Shown: positions 18,238 through 26,592, numbered from the stretch's first letter. The stretch: DNA of 52,412 nt from Bacteroidales bacterium (GCA_035353855.1 DAOQAK010000027.1:1-52412); one strand, 5' to 3'. Translations and numbers: made by a program. Notes: generated by a model from the sequence alone, not told the origin.

Positions 18238-18421
18238 TAAAACAAGCTCTTAAGAAAAACAATTCCGTAGATTTATTTAAACCAAATTCTTTTTCATCTT
18301 GAAAATTATTTTTTATTTGCAACAGATTTTGTAATTTTAAAATTTAAAAATAAAGAGTGCAATCTTGCCAACACATATTACATTTTAATTTTTAAGAATT
18401 TTAATTTCTGAACTATAAATT

Positions 18422-19210
18422 TTGAGTAAGTCTAATAAAGATATAAGCACTTGTGCATACTGTAATAGATTTGGGAAATTTACAAGAGAACATATTTTTC
18501 CTATATGTTTAATTAAAAAGGTGCCAAATTATACTGCGAAATATTCATTAAAAGCAAAAAAGGTTTTTGGAGCAGAACTAATAGTTAAGGATGTTTGTGC
18601 GATTTGCAATAATGATTTTTTGGGAAAGTTAGATGAATATATTTGTAAACTTTATGATGAATATTTTTCGTTATTTGTGGACGCAAATGATAAAGTAGTT
18701 TTCAAGTATGATTATAACAAACTTTTGAGGTGGTTATTGAAAATATCGTATAATTCAGGAAGAACTACAAATCAAGATATAGATTTATTATCTAAGTATA
18801 AAAACTACATATTATATGGAGGTGATTATCCAGAGGATGTTGCTATATTTATAGATTTGATTCCTCCTGCTTTTGATGACTCAAATACTAAAATATATCC
18901 AAAATCAATGCGATGTGGTAAAATTAAGACAACCTATTTTAACTACGATTGGCTTACAATTAGGGTTGTAGCTATTAATTCTTTTTATTTTTATTTGGCT
19001 TTTTTTCCAATATTTGAGGATTCTATTCCAAAGGATGAGTTTAATTTATTTGGAAATAAATTTCCTGGTATATTGCTTAATTTTAATAAAAATCTAGATA
19101 CTCTTTTTGTTTCAAAGCAAACGGATTCATACGAAATTCATAAAGATCATTTGACGGAAAATCAAGCTATATATGACCACTATTTTAATATAAAAAAATC
19201 ACAAATTTAA
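18422..19210 (+). CDS. HNH-endonuclease-like protein
   Basis: A 262-residue protein whose first 60 residues form an HNH-type zinc site: CAYC near the start, TREHIFPICL, then CAICNN. The arrangement C-x2-C ... E-H-I-x-P ... C-x2-C-N is that of HNH nucleases with structural cysteines. The remaining 200 residues have no recognised domain; they are rich in Tyr, Phe and Asp. The start is a TTG preceding SKSNKDIS; no ATG lies in frame before the zinc site. AT content is higher than its neighbours, and the gene sits in an accessory patch next to hicAB, fitting mobile or defence content. Nuclease activity is inferred only. Confidence 0.7.
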   Translation: MSKSNKDISTCAYCNRFGKFTREHIFPICLIKKVPNYTAKYSLKAKKVFGAELIVKDVCAICNNDFLGKLDEYICKLYDEYFSLFVDANDKVVFKYDYNKLLRWLLKISYNSGRTTNQDIDLLSKYKNYILYGGDYPEDVAIFIDLIPPAFDDSNTKIYPKSMRCGKIKTTYFNYDWLTIRVVAINSFYFYLAFFPIFEDSIPKDEFNLFGNKFPGILLNFNKNLDTLFVSKQTDSYEIHKDHLTENQAIYDHYFNIKKSQI

Positions 19211-19229
19211 TTTAGCAAATAATTGAACA

Positions 19230-20555
19230 ATGAAAGAATATTACTTTTTAACTGGTAAAGACCAAAATGGTCCGTTCTCAATTGAAGAACTTAAAACCAA
19301 AAATCTAACAAGTGAAACTCTTATTTGGTCGGATGATATGGATAACTGGAAAAAGTTAAAAGATATTCCTGAATTATTGAATCTAAAGAAAGTACCACCG
19401 CCGCCGCCAGTTGACATGAATAAGAAAAATGTTTTCTCAAAATGGATTTTAAAATATAAAATAACAATTATTTCTGTTTTTTGTTTAATTCTTCTTGCGT
19501 CAGCTTTTTTTGTTTTTAATAAAAATAATAAAAAAGTCAATAAAAAAGAAAAACATACAAGTCTTAATGATTTAGAGGATTACGACTTAAATGGAAAAGT
19601 TAAATCATTGAAAATTTCAAGTTACGCAGCAAATGGAAACTTTAACGAATGTCAGAAAAATGATATGATTTATAGTGACCTTTTAATTTTCAATAAGCAG
19701 GGTAACATTGTTGAAAAGTATGAATATAATAGAGACGGAAGCTTATTTGACAAATATATATACAAGTATAATACGCAAGGAAAAAAAACAGAAGAAAATC
19801 GTTACGATTCTAATGATATATTATTTAATACTATTAAATATAAATATGATATAAATAATAATTTAATAGAGGAAGTAGAAAATGAACATCTTAAAAACAA
19901 AAATTCAGTTGATATAACTTTGCGTGATTTTCGCCATAATTCTAAAAATTATATTATTAATTACAGCAGTTTTTATAGTAAGGATACATATAAATATGAC
20001 AATAAAAATAATAGAATTGAGGAAAGAAGTTATACTTCAGATACTGCAACTATAACGTTAATTACATATAAATACGATGAAAATGGAAATGAAATAGAAT
20101 ATAATTATAATTCATCTTTAGGATCTAATAAAGTAACATTTAAATATGATGATAATGGTAATAAAATTGAAGCATCATTCAATAATGATGTGATAAGGGA
20201 TGGTAAGTATAAGTACACATATAAGTACGATGATAATGGTAATGAAATTGAAGAATGCGAATTTAAATTAAATGGCAGTTTTTCAAGTAAAAGGACTTTT
20301 GAATATGATGATAATGGTAATAAAATTGAGGAAATTAAGTATAATGCAGATGGAAGTATTTCTACTAAAGAAATATCTAAATATGACAATGAAAATAATC
20401 TAACAGAAGAAACTGTTTATAATTCTGATAATTCTGTTAATGAAAAAAATACTTTTAAAATCGAATATGATAAAAATAATAATTACACAAAAAAGATTTC
20501 ATTTGAAAATGGTAAACCAATAGATTACTACGAAAGAGAAATTGAATATTATTGA
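19230..20555 (+). CDS. GYF_2-domain membrane protein with YD-type repeats
   Basis: A 441-residue protein. Residues 1-55 are a GYF_2/DUF4339 domain (YYFLTGKDQNGPFSIEEL, LIWSDDMDNWKKL), a family that binds proline-rich sequence. It also carries its own proline run (PPPPPV, about 56). One transmembrane helix follows (about 70-95). The exported part is an array of repeats, consensus KYDDNGNKIEE, resembling the YD/RHS-like beta-repeats of Bacteroidota. Repeats near 20140-20330 are nearly identical at DNA level, indicating recent expansion. It starts 19 bases after the HNH-like gene, so co-expression is likely. Function is unknown. Confidence 0.7.
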   Translation: MKEYYFLTGKDQNGPFSIEELKTKNLTSETLIWSDDMDNWKKLKDIPELLNLKKVPPPPPVDMNKKNVFSKWILKYKITIISVFCLILLASAFFVFNKNNKKVNKKEKHTSLNDLEDYDLNGKVKSLKISSYAANGNFNECQKNDMIYSDLLIFNKQGNIVEKYEYNRDGSLFDKYIYKYNTQGKKTEENRYDSNDILFNTIKYKYDINNNLIEEVENEHLKNKNSVDITLRDFRHNSKNYIINYSSFYSKDTYKYDNKNNRIEERSYTSDTATITLITYKYDENGNEIEYNYNSSLGSNKVTFKYDDNGNKIEASFNNDVIRDGKYKYTYKYDDNGNEIEECEFKLNGSFSSKRTFEYDDNGNKIEEIKYNADGSISTKEISKYDNENNLTEETVYNSDNSVNEKNTFKIEYDKNNNYTKKISFENGKPIDYYEREIEYY

Positions 20556-20590
20556 AAGCAGCCCACAACCGCCAAGTACATTGTCAGATA

Positions 20591-20650
20591 GCACAGACCA
20601 ACGCTAAAACCTAAACCTGCCAAAGAGCTTGACTTCTCAACCGCACCCTA
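20591..20650. repeat. Second copy of the flank segment seen at 953-1015
   Basis: Shares CCAACGCT, AACC and AAAGAGCTT in the same order and similar spacing with the segment after hsdR. It lies directly after the YD-repeat gene and before a long palindrome, matching the arrangement of the first copy. No protein-coding potential is seen. Confidence 0.5.
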
Positions 20651-20685
20651 ACAGACAAGTACAATGACCAAATAAAAAAGCCCTG

Positions 20686-20820
20686 TGTATAACACGCATT
20701 TGCTGTCAGTGGCGGTTTTGCGGCTTGTTAGACCGGTAAGTGGGAAGGCAGCCTTTAGTGTTTTCTATAAAGTTTATCGGTTAAAACCGCCACCAAACAG
20801 CAAGTGCGGGCACGTTTGTT
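20686..20820. repeat. attC-like imperfect palindrome 2
   Basis: Two arms pair in blocks: CGCATTTGCTG (20695-20705) with CAGCAAGTGCG (20798-20808, one mismatch), and GTGGCGGTTTT (20709-20719) with AAAACCGCCAC (20783-20793). A loop of about 63 bases lies between. AACA and GTTTGTT border the structure. Sequence differs from palindrome 1, but the design is the same: conserved outer boxes, asymmetric bulges and a large loop. The element separates the YD-repeat gene from the acetyltransferase gene. Confidence 0.55.
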
Positions 20821-20840
20821 CCATTATAATTATAAAAAAC

Positions 20841-21449
20841 ATGGAAGTAATAATTACCAGAACAAATAAAAAAGATTATCCTCAAACTGAGAATTTAACT
20901 CGCGAAGCATTTTGGGATGTTTACAAACCGGGTTGCGATGAACATTTGATTTTGCATAACATAAGAAATAGTAAATGTTTTATTGGCGAGCTTGATTTGG
21001 TTGCAACAGTAAATAATAATATTGTTGGTCATATAATAAGCACTGTAGCCAAGGTTGTTGATACAAATGAAAAAAATCATAAAGTTGTATGTGTAGGACC
21101 TATTTCTGTTATACCGGAATACCAGGGAAAAGGGATAGGCTCAAAACTAATGAGAAGTAGTATTTCAATTGCAAAAGAATTAGGTTTTCCGGGAATGATA
21201 CTTTTTGGAAACCCCAATTATTATCACCGCTTTGGATTCAAAAATGCGTTGGAATATAAAATATCAACAAAAGACTGTCAGAACTTTGAGCCATTCATGG
21301 CTTTAGAAATTCAGGAAAAAGGATTTGAAGGAATACAGGGAAAATTTTATGAAGACGATGTATTCATAATTGAATCTGAGGAATTGGAAGCATTTGAAAA
21401 GAATTTTCCTTACAAAGTAAAACATGTAACCCCAACCCAATTGAAATAA
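20841..21449 (+). CDS. GNAT-family N-acetyltransferase
   Basis: About 202 residues. The acetyl-CoA-binding signature is visible as ISVIPEYQGKGIGSKLM (V/I-x-P-x-x-Q-G-x-G-I-G), followed by the family's YHRFGF segment (NPNYYHRFGFKNA). The combination resembles the YhbS-like branch of GNATs. The open frame runs further upstream through the palindrome, but the ATG at 20841 begins exactly where family similarity begins (MEVIITRTNKKDYPQ). Substrate is unknown. Confidence 0.88.
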   Translation: MEVIITRTNKKDYPQTENLTREAFWDVYKPGCDEHLILHNIRNSKCFIGELDLVATVNNNIVGHIISTVAKVVDTNEKNHKVVCVGPISVIPEYQGKGIGSKLMRSSISIAKELGFPGMILFGNPNYYHRFGFKNALEYKISTKDCQNFEPFMALEIQEKGFEGIQGKFYEDDVFIIESEELEAFEKNFPYKVKHVTPTQLK

Positions 21450-21610
21450 ATAGGAAACATAAAAACCTTGTATAAAACAAAACATAAGCATTGTGACATT
21501 TAACTTTTTATCTTTCTACTTACGACTTATGTCTTGATACTTACTACTTAATTCTTTCTTACATCAAAATTTAACTATCTTTGGTCATTATAAATTAAAA
21601 GGAGGTTTTT

Positions 21611-22486
21611 ATGAATGGAATAACATATGTTTACATTATTGGTGCAATAATTTTTATTTTCCTGATTGGAATCAGGATAGTACGACCCACACACAAAGGG
21701 TTGATTGAACGTTTGGGTAAATACAATCGTTTCGCAAGTGCCGGATTTCATTGGATAATACCCGGTATTGAAAAAATGTACCAGATAAATATTACCGAAC
21801 AAATGGTAAATGCCGAATCGCAGGAAATTATCACCAATGATAATTTAAATGCTAAAGTCGATGCACAGGTTTATTTTAAAGTAAAAGATGACGAAGTAAG
21901 TGTAAAAAGTTCAGTATACAATGTAAACAACTACCAATGGCAGATTGTGAACTTAGCACGTACTACATTAAGGAATATCATAGGTACATTAACTTTAAAA
22001 TCGGCAAATAGTGAAAGAGGAAAAATAAATGCGGATCTGTATAAAACGCTTCATACAGAAACCAGCAACTGGGGAATTGAAATTGTTCGTACCGAATTAA
22101 AAGAGATCGACCCACCCAAGGATGTTCAGGAAACCATGAATAAAGTAGTAAAAGCTGAGAACGAAAAAATTGCTGCTATTGATTTTGCCACTGCACGCGA
22201 AACAGTTGCCGATGGCGAAAAGCGCGCCAAGATAAAAGAAGCTGAAGGTATAAAGCAGGCAAAGATTTTACATGCTGAAGGAGAAGCCGAAGCAATACGA
22301 CTGGTAAATGAAGCTGCTGATAAATATTTCGTGGGTAATGCGCAACTGCTGAGAAAATTGGAAGCTGTAGAAAAATCACTTTCTGAAAATGCGAAGATTG
22401 TTGTCCCGACCGACACTGAACTTGTTAATGTTATTGGCGAAATGGCCGGAGTGTTGCCTTTGAAAAGGAAACCGAAAGAAGAATAG
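21611..22486 (+). CDS. SPFH/Band-7 (stomatin-like) membrane protein
   Basis: A 291-residue protein with one N-terminal membrane helix (YVYIIGAIIFIFLIGIRI) followed by an SPFH domain. Family sequence includes VRPTHKGLIERLGKYNR, GFHWIIPGIEKM and IGTLTLKSANSERG. A charged coiled-coil tail rich in Ala/Glu follows (EKRAKIKEAEGIKQAKILHAEGEAE). Such proteins oligomerise at the inner membrane and organise membrane domains or proteases. A strong Shine-Dalgarno sequence (AAGGAGG) precedes the ATG, unusual among the genes here, and a TATCTTTG -7 box lies at 21576-21583. No NfeD or HflK partner is adjacent. Confidence 0.92.
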   Translation: MNGITYVYIIGAIIFIFLIGIRIVRPTHKGLIERLGKYNRFASAGFHWIIPGIEKMYQINITEQMVNAESQEIITNDNLNAKVDAQVYFKVKDDEVSVKSSVYNVNNYQWQIVNLARTTLRNIIGTLTLKSANSERGKINADLYKTLHTETSNWGIEIVRTELKEIDPPKDVQETMNKVVKAENEKIAAIDFATARETVADGEKRAKIKEAEGIKQAKILHAEGEAEAIRLVNEAADKYFVGNAQLLRKLEAVEKSLSENAKIVVPTDTELVNVIGEMAGVLPLKRKPKEE

Positions 22487-22534
22487 ATTCATCGCTTCGC
22501 ACTGAATGACAAAAAACATTATAGTATAAAAATA

Positions 22535-22565
22535 AAAAATGCCCGGAAATTTTTCGGGCATTTTT
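22535..22565. terminator. Bidirectional terminator
   Basis: An 11-bp stem (AAAAATGCCCG with CGGGCATTTTT) and a 9-base loop between the convergent SPFH and RibD-like genes. Confidence 0.9.
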
Positions 22566-22567
22566 AT

Positions 22568-23230
22568 TTATTTTTTAATAATTTTATAATGCAATTGCGA
22601 AAACCCGTTCTTATGCCTGTAAACATTCAGTAGTTTTAATTCAATTCGGCTGTTTTCGGCAATAAAATCAAAAAGTTTTATTTTATTTGAACCATTTATT
22701 TCAGGTGCAATAAGCAGGTTTATTTCATCAGCAAGTCCCTGGTTTAGAAGCACACAGTCGAGCATACCTCCGGTATCAGTTATCAGTTTTTTAACTCCAT
22801 AATTTTTTCGTAAAGCCTGAAAAGCATCGCTGAGGTCAACATGATCCTTGCCTGCATAAATAATATCATAATCTCTTTCTTCAAGATATTGCAAATATTT
22901 TTTAGGTGTTTTTTCCGAAACCATAACAATAATATCTTTCATAAATGACATACGCCTGTATGAATGCAAAATACCGTTTAATTGTCCGCGACTATCGGCA
23001 ATAACCCAATATGGTCTTGGGTCATCCATGTTAAATAAAGGTTTTCTGAAATCCGATTTTTTTTCTGTCGGAATTTTTATGACCGCGCTTTTTAAAGTAT
23101 TTGAGCCGACAACATATGCCTGGGCTTCGAATGATGCGGCTATCGTGTAATGCAGGTCCAGGTCGGCAGCAAAATCGGTATATGCGCCATCAAGCGTAAT
23201 CGTGTTGTGAATAATAATTTTTGGAAGCAT
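22568..23230 (-). CDS. RibD C-terminal/dihydrofolate-reductase-like protein
   Basis: A 220-residue protein that resembles the reductase half of RibD, which reduces a ribosylamino-pyrimidine with NADPH. Visible features are KIIIHNTITLDGAYTDF, VVGSNTL, YWVIADSRGQL, IIYAGKDHVDL and LITDTGGML, with the expected Rossmann-like alternation. The deaminase half is missing, so its role in flavin synthesis is not certain; many stand-alone copies are of unknown specificity. The ATG at 23230 is chosen because the longer frame overlaps the upstream membrane gene. It lies 10 bases after that gene, suggesting an operon. Confidence 0.78.
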   Translation of the reverse strand: MLPKIIIHNTITLDGAYTDFAADLDLHYTIAASFEAQAYVVGSNTLKSAVIKIPTEKKSDFRKPLFNMDDPRPYWVIADSRGQLNGILHSYRRMSFMKDIIVMVSEKTPKKYLQYLEERDYDIIYAGKDHVDLSDAFQALRKNYGVKKLITDTGGMLDCVLLNQGLADEINLLIAPEINGSNKIKLFDFIAENSRIELKLLNVYRHKNGFSQLHYKIIKK

Positions 23231-23240
23231 AATTTTTTGT

Positions 23241-23474
23241 TTAAATAATCTTTCTAAATAAAGCAACAGTGGAAACCAGAGTCCACGAGCCTTCCAGTAT
23301 AACAAACGGAATATAATTCAACATAACTGAAGCCACGCAAGCAAGTGCAGCTCCAAAAATATTCATGATAAGATACCAATTATTTTTTTTTGAAAATTTG
23401 AAAATAAGGTTTAGTGAATATGCAAGCAGTAGTATAAAAACACCAACAGTACCAATCAAATCTGTTAAATTCAT
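23241..23474 (-). CDS. Small CBU_0592-like membrane protein
   Basis: A 77-residue protein with three hydrophobic segments and the features of the CBU_0592 family: DLIGTVGVFILLLAYSLNL, WYLIMNIFGAALACVASV and a closing WTLVSTVALFRKI. Function is unknown. It is probably co-transcribed with the RibD-like gene 10 bases downstream. Confidence 0.8.
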   Translation of the reverse strand: MNLTDLIGTVGVFILLLAYSLNLIFKFSKKNNWYLIMNIFGAALACVASVMLNYIPFVILEGSWTLVSTVALFRKII

Positions 23475-23515
23475 AAAAAGTATTATATCTTTGAAATGCT
23501 AATATAATATTTATT

Positions 23516-24595
23516 ATGAAAAAACTGTTTATATTTTCACTAATTATTTTGTGTTGTTTTCATTTGAATGCACAAAATAAAACCCGTAAACCTGTCGATT
23601 CTGTTGGATTTGCAACTAAAGCATGGCAGATGGATTCAATAGTGAAACGATTGCATAAACAATATGATTTATATTATGATTCTGTTTATCAGAAAAATAA
23701 TTTAACGAATGATATTGCATTCAGGTTTGCAATTTCTCCGCATGATGATTACACTTATGCAGGTTTTTTATATGATGTAACTTTTAGTCATATAAAAGCA
23801 AAGACAGTTATAATATTTGGCGTTGCGCATAAAGCAAAGAAATTCGGGATTGAACGGAAACTGGTTTTTGATTCGTTTGACGAATGGCAGGAGCCGTACG
23901 GAAACATTGCCGTTTCACCTTTGCGTCAACAGTTGATGAATGCATTACCTCGGAATGATTATATTGTTCATGACAGCTTGCAGATTGTTGAACATTCAGT
24001 GGAAGCTTTTGTTCCGTTCCTTCAGTATTACAATAAAAATGTTGAGATCATTTCCATTCTTGTTCCTTATATGCCTTTTGCTGATATGCAGAAATATTCT
24101 GATGATATGGCGAAAGCATTGAATGAAGTGATGAAAAAAAATAATCTGCAATGGGGAAAAGATATAGCATTAATAGCATCAACCGATGCAGTGCATTACG
24201 GTGATGAAGACTGGGGCGGAAAAAATTATGCACTGTATGGATGTGATGAAAAAGGATTTACCGATGCTGTTAATTTTGAACACCAGATAATGAATGAATG
24301 TCTTGCAATTCCTGATTCTAATAGTGCAAAGAAATTTTTTGAATATACCGTACAAAACAATGATTGGCGTGAATATAAATGGACATGGTGCGGAAGATAT
24401 TCTGTTCCATTTGGAATGTTGACAGCAAATAAACTTCAAAAATTATCAGGAACACAACCGTTAAAGCTGATGATTAGCGACTACTCTACAAGCATTGCCC
24501 ACAAACCATTTAAATTAGATGATATCAAAATGGGAGCAACTGCAATTGCAAATCTGCATCACTGGGTTGGCTACGCTGTGGTGGGATATAAATAA
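23516..24595 (+). CDS. Secreted MEMO-family protein (AmmeMemoRadiSam B)
   Basis: A 359-residue MEMO protein, a metal-binding fold related to LigB dioxygenases. Conserved positions include H76 (SPHDDY), H105 (GVAHK), the EHSVE segment (159-163), H227 (DAVHYGD) and C292 (WCGRYSVPFG). These match the His/His/Cys metal site known in human MEMO1. Unusually it begins with a clear signal peptide (IFSLIILCCFHLNAQ), so it is predicted to be exported. The usual genomic partners (AMMECR1 and a radical SAM enzyme) are not next to it. A TATCTTTG -7 box lies 23 bases before the ATG. Confidence 0.85.
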   Translation: MKKLFIFSLIILCCFHLNAQNKTRKPVDSVGFATKAWQMDSIVKRLHKQYDLYYDSVYQKNNLTNDIAFRFAISPHDDYTYAGFLYDVTFSHIKAKTVIIFGVAHKAKKFGIERKLVFDSFDEWQEPYGNIAVSPLRQQLMNALPRNDYIVHDSLQIVEHSVEAFVPFLQYYNKNVEIISILVPYMPFADMQKYSDDMAKALNEVMKKNNLQWGKDIALIASTDAVHYGDEDWGGKNYALYGCDEKGFTDAVNFEHQIMNECLAIPDSNSAKKFFEYTVQNNDWREYKWTWCGRYSVPFGMLTANKLQKLSGTQPLKLMISDYSTSIAHKPFKLDDIKMGATAIANLHHWVGYAVVGYK

Positions 24596-24622
24596 TTCAG
24601 AATTCTAAACTCTGAATTAAAT
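24594..24622. terminator. Weak bidirectional hairpin
   Basis: AATTCAGA (24594-24601) pairs with TCTGAATT (24611-24618) between two convergent genes; AT-rich flanks follow. The stem is short, so termination strength is uncertain. Confidence 0.45.
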
Positions 24623-24623
24623 T

Positions 24624-25871
24624 TTATTTTCTTTTTAATTCAATGATTGTGATTTCCGGCGTCATTCCTATTCTTCCGGGGAATCCAAGAAATCCGAAAC
24701 CGCGATTTACATAAAGGTATTGGTTGCCCTCGTTATATAATCCCGCCCAGTGAGGATACATGTATTCGAGCGGGCACCAGTAAAACCCGCAGCAGTCAAT
24801 TCCAAATTGCATAGCATGTGTATGTCCCGATAAGGTGAGGTCGGCATTATTTTTCCCTGCTACTTCGGCATCCCAGTGTGAAGGAATATGTGTAAGCAGA
24901 ATTTTAAACACAGCATTTTCAACTCCTTTGATCGCAACTTCTAATTTGCCGTATTGCTTGAATGGCGGTGTTCCCCAGCTGTTCACCCCTATGATTGCTA
25001 TGGAGTCATTATTTTTTTTAAGAACATAATTTTGATTTATTAGAAGTTTGAACCCTGCTTCCTGTTCAATTTTTACAAGGTTGTTGAAGTCTTCCGTTTT
25101 TTCTTTAATGGTTTTCCAACGACGGTAATCACCTACATCATGATTTCCTAAAATGGAGAAAACGTTAAATGGTGCGTGAATTCTTTTTAATTCGGGCAAC
25201 ATCATTTTTGCTTCATCAGAAAGGTTATTGATTAAATCGCCGGTGAAGAAAATGATATCAGGTTTTTCGCTCATCATCAAATCAATTCCTTTGCGAACGT
25301 CAAGCGAATCGGAAAAACTGCCAAGATGCATATCCGATATTTGTGCAATTTTAATCCCATCGAATGTTTGGGGAAGATTAGGAAATTCAATACTGACATG
25401 TTCGACTTTAAAATTTGTTTTGCCGAAAATAATTCCGTTCAATACTACGAACATCATTATAATTGTAAATATAACTCCAATAAAACTGAATATTCTGAAA
25501 GAAGAAATGTATTGTAAAATTTTATTTTCAAATTTTAATTTCTTTAGAATTAATGCAGGGATCCTGATGATGTATTCAATCAATGCAAATGAAAGTAAAA
25601 TAAATTTTGGTAAAAAGAATAATGAGAATATTCCGGTTAGGAAGAAATAATTTCTGTAAATAATATAATCAGGTTTGTTGGAAAAGCGAAGTGTTACAAA
25701 ATAAATTAATGATAACAGAGCTATTAAAATTATTGTGAAAAAATAAATTCTGCTGAACCTTCTTTTTAAAACAGGTTTTGCTTTCATCCGGAATGCATGC
25801 TTAATTGCAATAAATGAAAAGAATTCGATTATTGCGATAAATAAAACAAAAATTAATATAGCCCAAATCAT
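24624..25871 (-). CDS. Membrane-anchored calcineurin-like metallophosphoesterase
   Basis: A 415-residue protein with three to four N-terminal membrane segments (about residues 1-150) and a C-terminal phosphoesterase domain. The five metal motifs are intact: AQISDMHLG, FFTGDLINN, ILGNHDVGDY, LLTHIPSH and LSGHTHAMQFG. The layout matches YaeI-like phosphodiesterases, where related enzymes hydrolyse lipid A precursors or other phosphoesters. Substrate is unknown. Catalysis is probably at the membrane surface. The gene stands alone, convergent with the MEMO gene. Confidence 0.88.
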   Translation of the reverse strand: MIWAILIFVLFIAIIEFFSFIAIKHAFRMKAKPVLKRRFSRIYFFTIILIALLSLIYFVTLRFSNKPDYIIYRNYFFLTGIFSLFFLPKFILLSFALIEYIIRIPALILKKLKFENKILQYISSFRIFSFIGVIFTIIMMFVVLNGIIFGKTNFKVEHVSIEFPNLPQTFDGIKIAQISDMHLGSFSDSLDVRKGIDLMMSEKPDIIFFTGDLINNLSDEAKMMLPELKRIHAPFNVFSILGNHDVGDYRRWKTIKEKTEDFNNLVKIEQEAGFKLLINQNYVLKKNNDSIAIIGVNSWGTPPFKQYGKLEVAIKGVENAVFKILLTHIPSHWDAEVAGKNNADLTLSGHTHAMQFGIDCCGFYWCPLEYMYPHWAGLYNEGNQYLYVNRGFGFLGFPGRIGMTPEITIIELKRK

Positions 25872-25957
25872 AGTAATGCAAAGTTATCAGAAAATCTGAT
25901 TTATGAATTTTAATGTTTGAAGTATTTTATTAAATTTGAAGAAATAAAATATAAATT

Positions 25958-26395
25958 ATGGACAAGTTTTTAGCTGAAGCGATAAATGAAGCCAAAAAAG
26001 GTCTTGCTGAAGGCGGCATTCCTATTGGCTCTGTGATAGTTTATGAAAATAAAATAATTGGAAGAGGTCATAATAAACGAATACAGCGTGATAGTGTTGT
26101 TTTGCATGGTGAAATGGATGCGCTTGAAAATGCTGGTCGTCAGACGGCTTCGGTTTATAAAAAATGTACGTTGTACACAACTTTATCACCTTGTTCAATG
26201 TGCAGTGGCGCAATATTGCTTTATGGGATTCCGAGAATTGTGATAGGTGAGAATAAAACATTTATGGGTGAAGAAGAACATTTAAAATCACGAGGAGTGG
26301 AAGTAATTGTTGAAGATAATCAGGAATGTAAAGATTTGATGGAACGCTTTATTCATGATAAACCTGAACTTTGGAATGAGGATATTGGAAAATAA
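25958..26395 (+). CDS. Cytosine deaminase, yeast FCY1 type
   Basis: A 145-residue zinc deaminase. H50 and E52 (HGEMD), C79 and C82 (PCSMC) form the active site. Segments such as GRGHNKRIQ, LYTTLSPCSMC, YGIPRIVIGEN and a closing ELWNEDIG resemble fungal cytosine deaminase (FCY1) more than the large bacterial CodA type. The reaction would be cytosine to uracil plus ammonia, in pyrimidine salvage. The -7 box TAAATTTG (25931-25938) lies 20 bases before the start. It is adjacent to the asnA leader on the same strand but separated by that gene's own promoter. Confidence 0.88.
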   Translation: MDKFLAEAINEAKKGLAEGGIPIGSVIVYENKIIGRGHNKRIQRDSVVLHGEMDALENAGRQTASVYKKCTLYTTLSPCSMCSGAILLYGIPRIVIGENKTFMGEEEHLKSRGVEVIVEDNQECKDLMERFIHDKPELWNEDIGK

Positions 26396-26432
26396 TTTTT
26401 AAAAATATTAGTGCTGTCATAAAAATAGGTTG

Positions 26433-26440
26433 TACTTTTG
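26433..26440 (+). promoter_or_regulatory. Putative -7 box of the asnA leader transcript
   Basis: TACTTTTG matches TAnnTTTG exactly. Transcription starting roughly 7 bases downstream would give a leader of about 300 bases containing both leader peptides and both hairpins. No strong -33 box is seen. Confidence 0.6.
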
Positions 26441-26464
26441 TTCCCGATAAATACAAAGATCATA

Positions 26465-26536
26465 ATGAAAAATTTAATCAATAACTTCTTAAATAATAAT
26501 TCGAATAATAATATTCGGAACGGGAGGCTATTGTAG
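26465..26536 (+). CDS. Asn-rich leader peptide 1 of asnA
   Basis: A 23-codon open frame, ATG at 26465 to TAG at 26534-26536, encoding ten asparagines, including the run NNFLNNNSNNN and a last Asn at codon 19. It lies 213 bases before asnA and its last codons overlap the left arm of the antiterminator. This is the classical form of an attenuation leader peptide whose control codons match the product of the regulated pathway: scarce charged Asn-tRNA would stall the ribosome on the Asn codons. It is too short to have been picked up as an ordinary gene. Confidence 0.85.
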   Translation: MKNLINNFLNNNSNNNIRNGRLL

Positions 26537-26592
26537 ATACTAATAAAAAATAAAAATATTCAAGCCTCCCGATTTCGTGGAGGCTTTTTTTT
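26521..26592 (+). promoter_or_regulatory. Transcription attenuator 1 (antiterminator/terminator switch)
   Basis: CGGGAGGCT (26521-26529) is perfectly complementary to AGCCTCCCG (26563-26571), giving a 9-bp antiterminator. The same right-hand strand also pairs as AAGCCTCC (26562-26569) with GGAGGCTT (26579-26586), an 8-bp terminator stem followed by a T-run to 26592. The two helices cannot coexist. A ribosome reaching the leader stop would cover 26521-26529 and let the terminator form. A ribosome stalled at the Asn run leaves it free and favours antitermination. Confidence 0.85.

Noticed and set aside
20685..20840. Upstream extension of the GNAT frame
   Set aside because: The extra 52 residues would be translated from the palindrome; GNAT similarity begins at the ATG at 20841.
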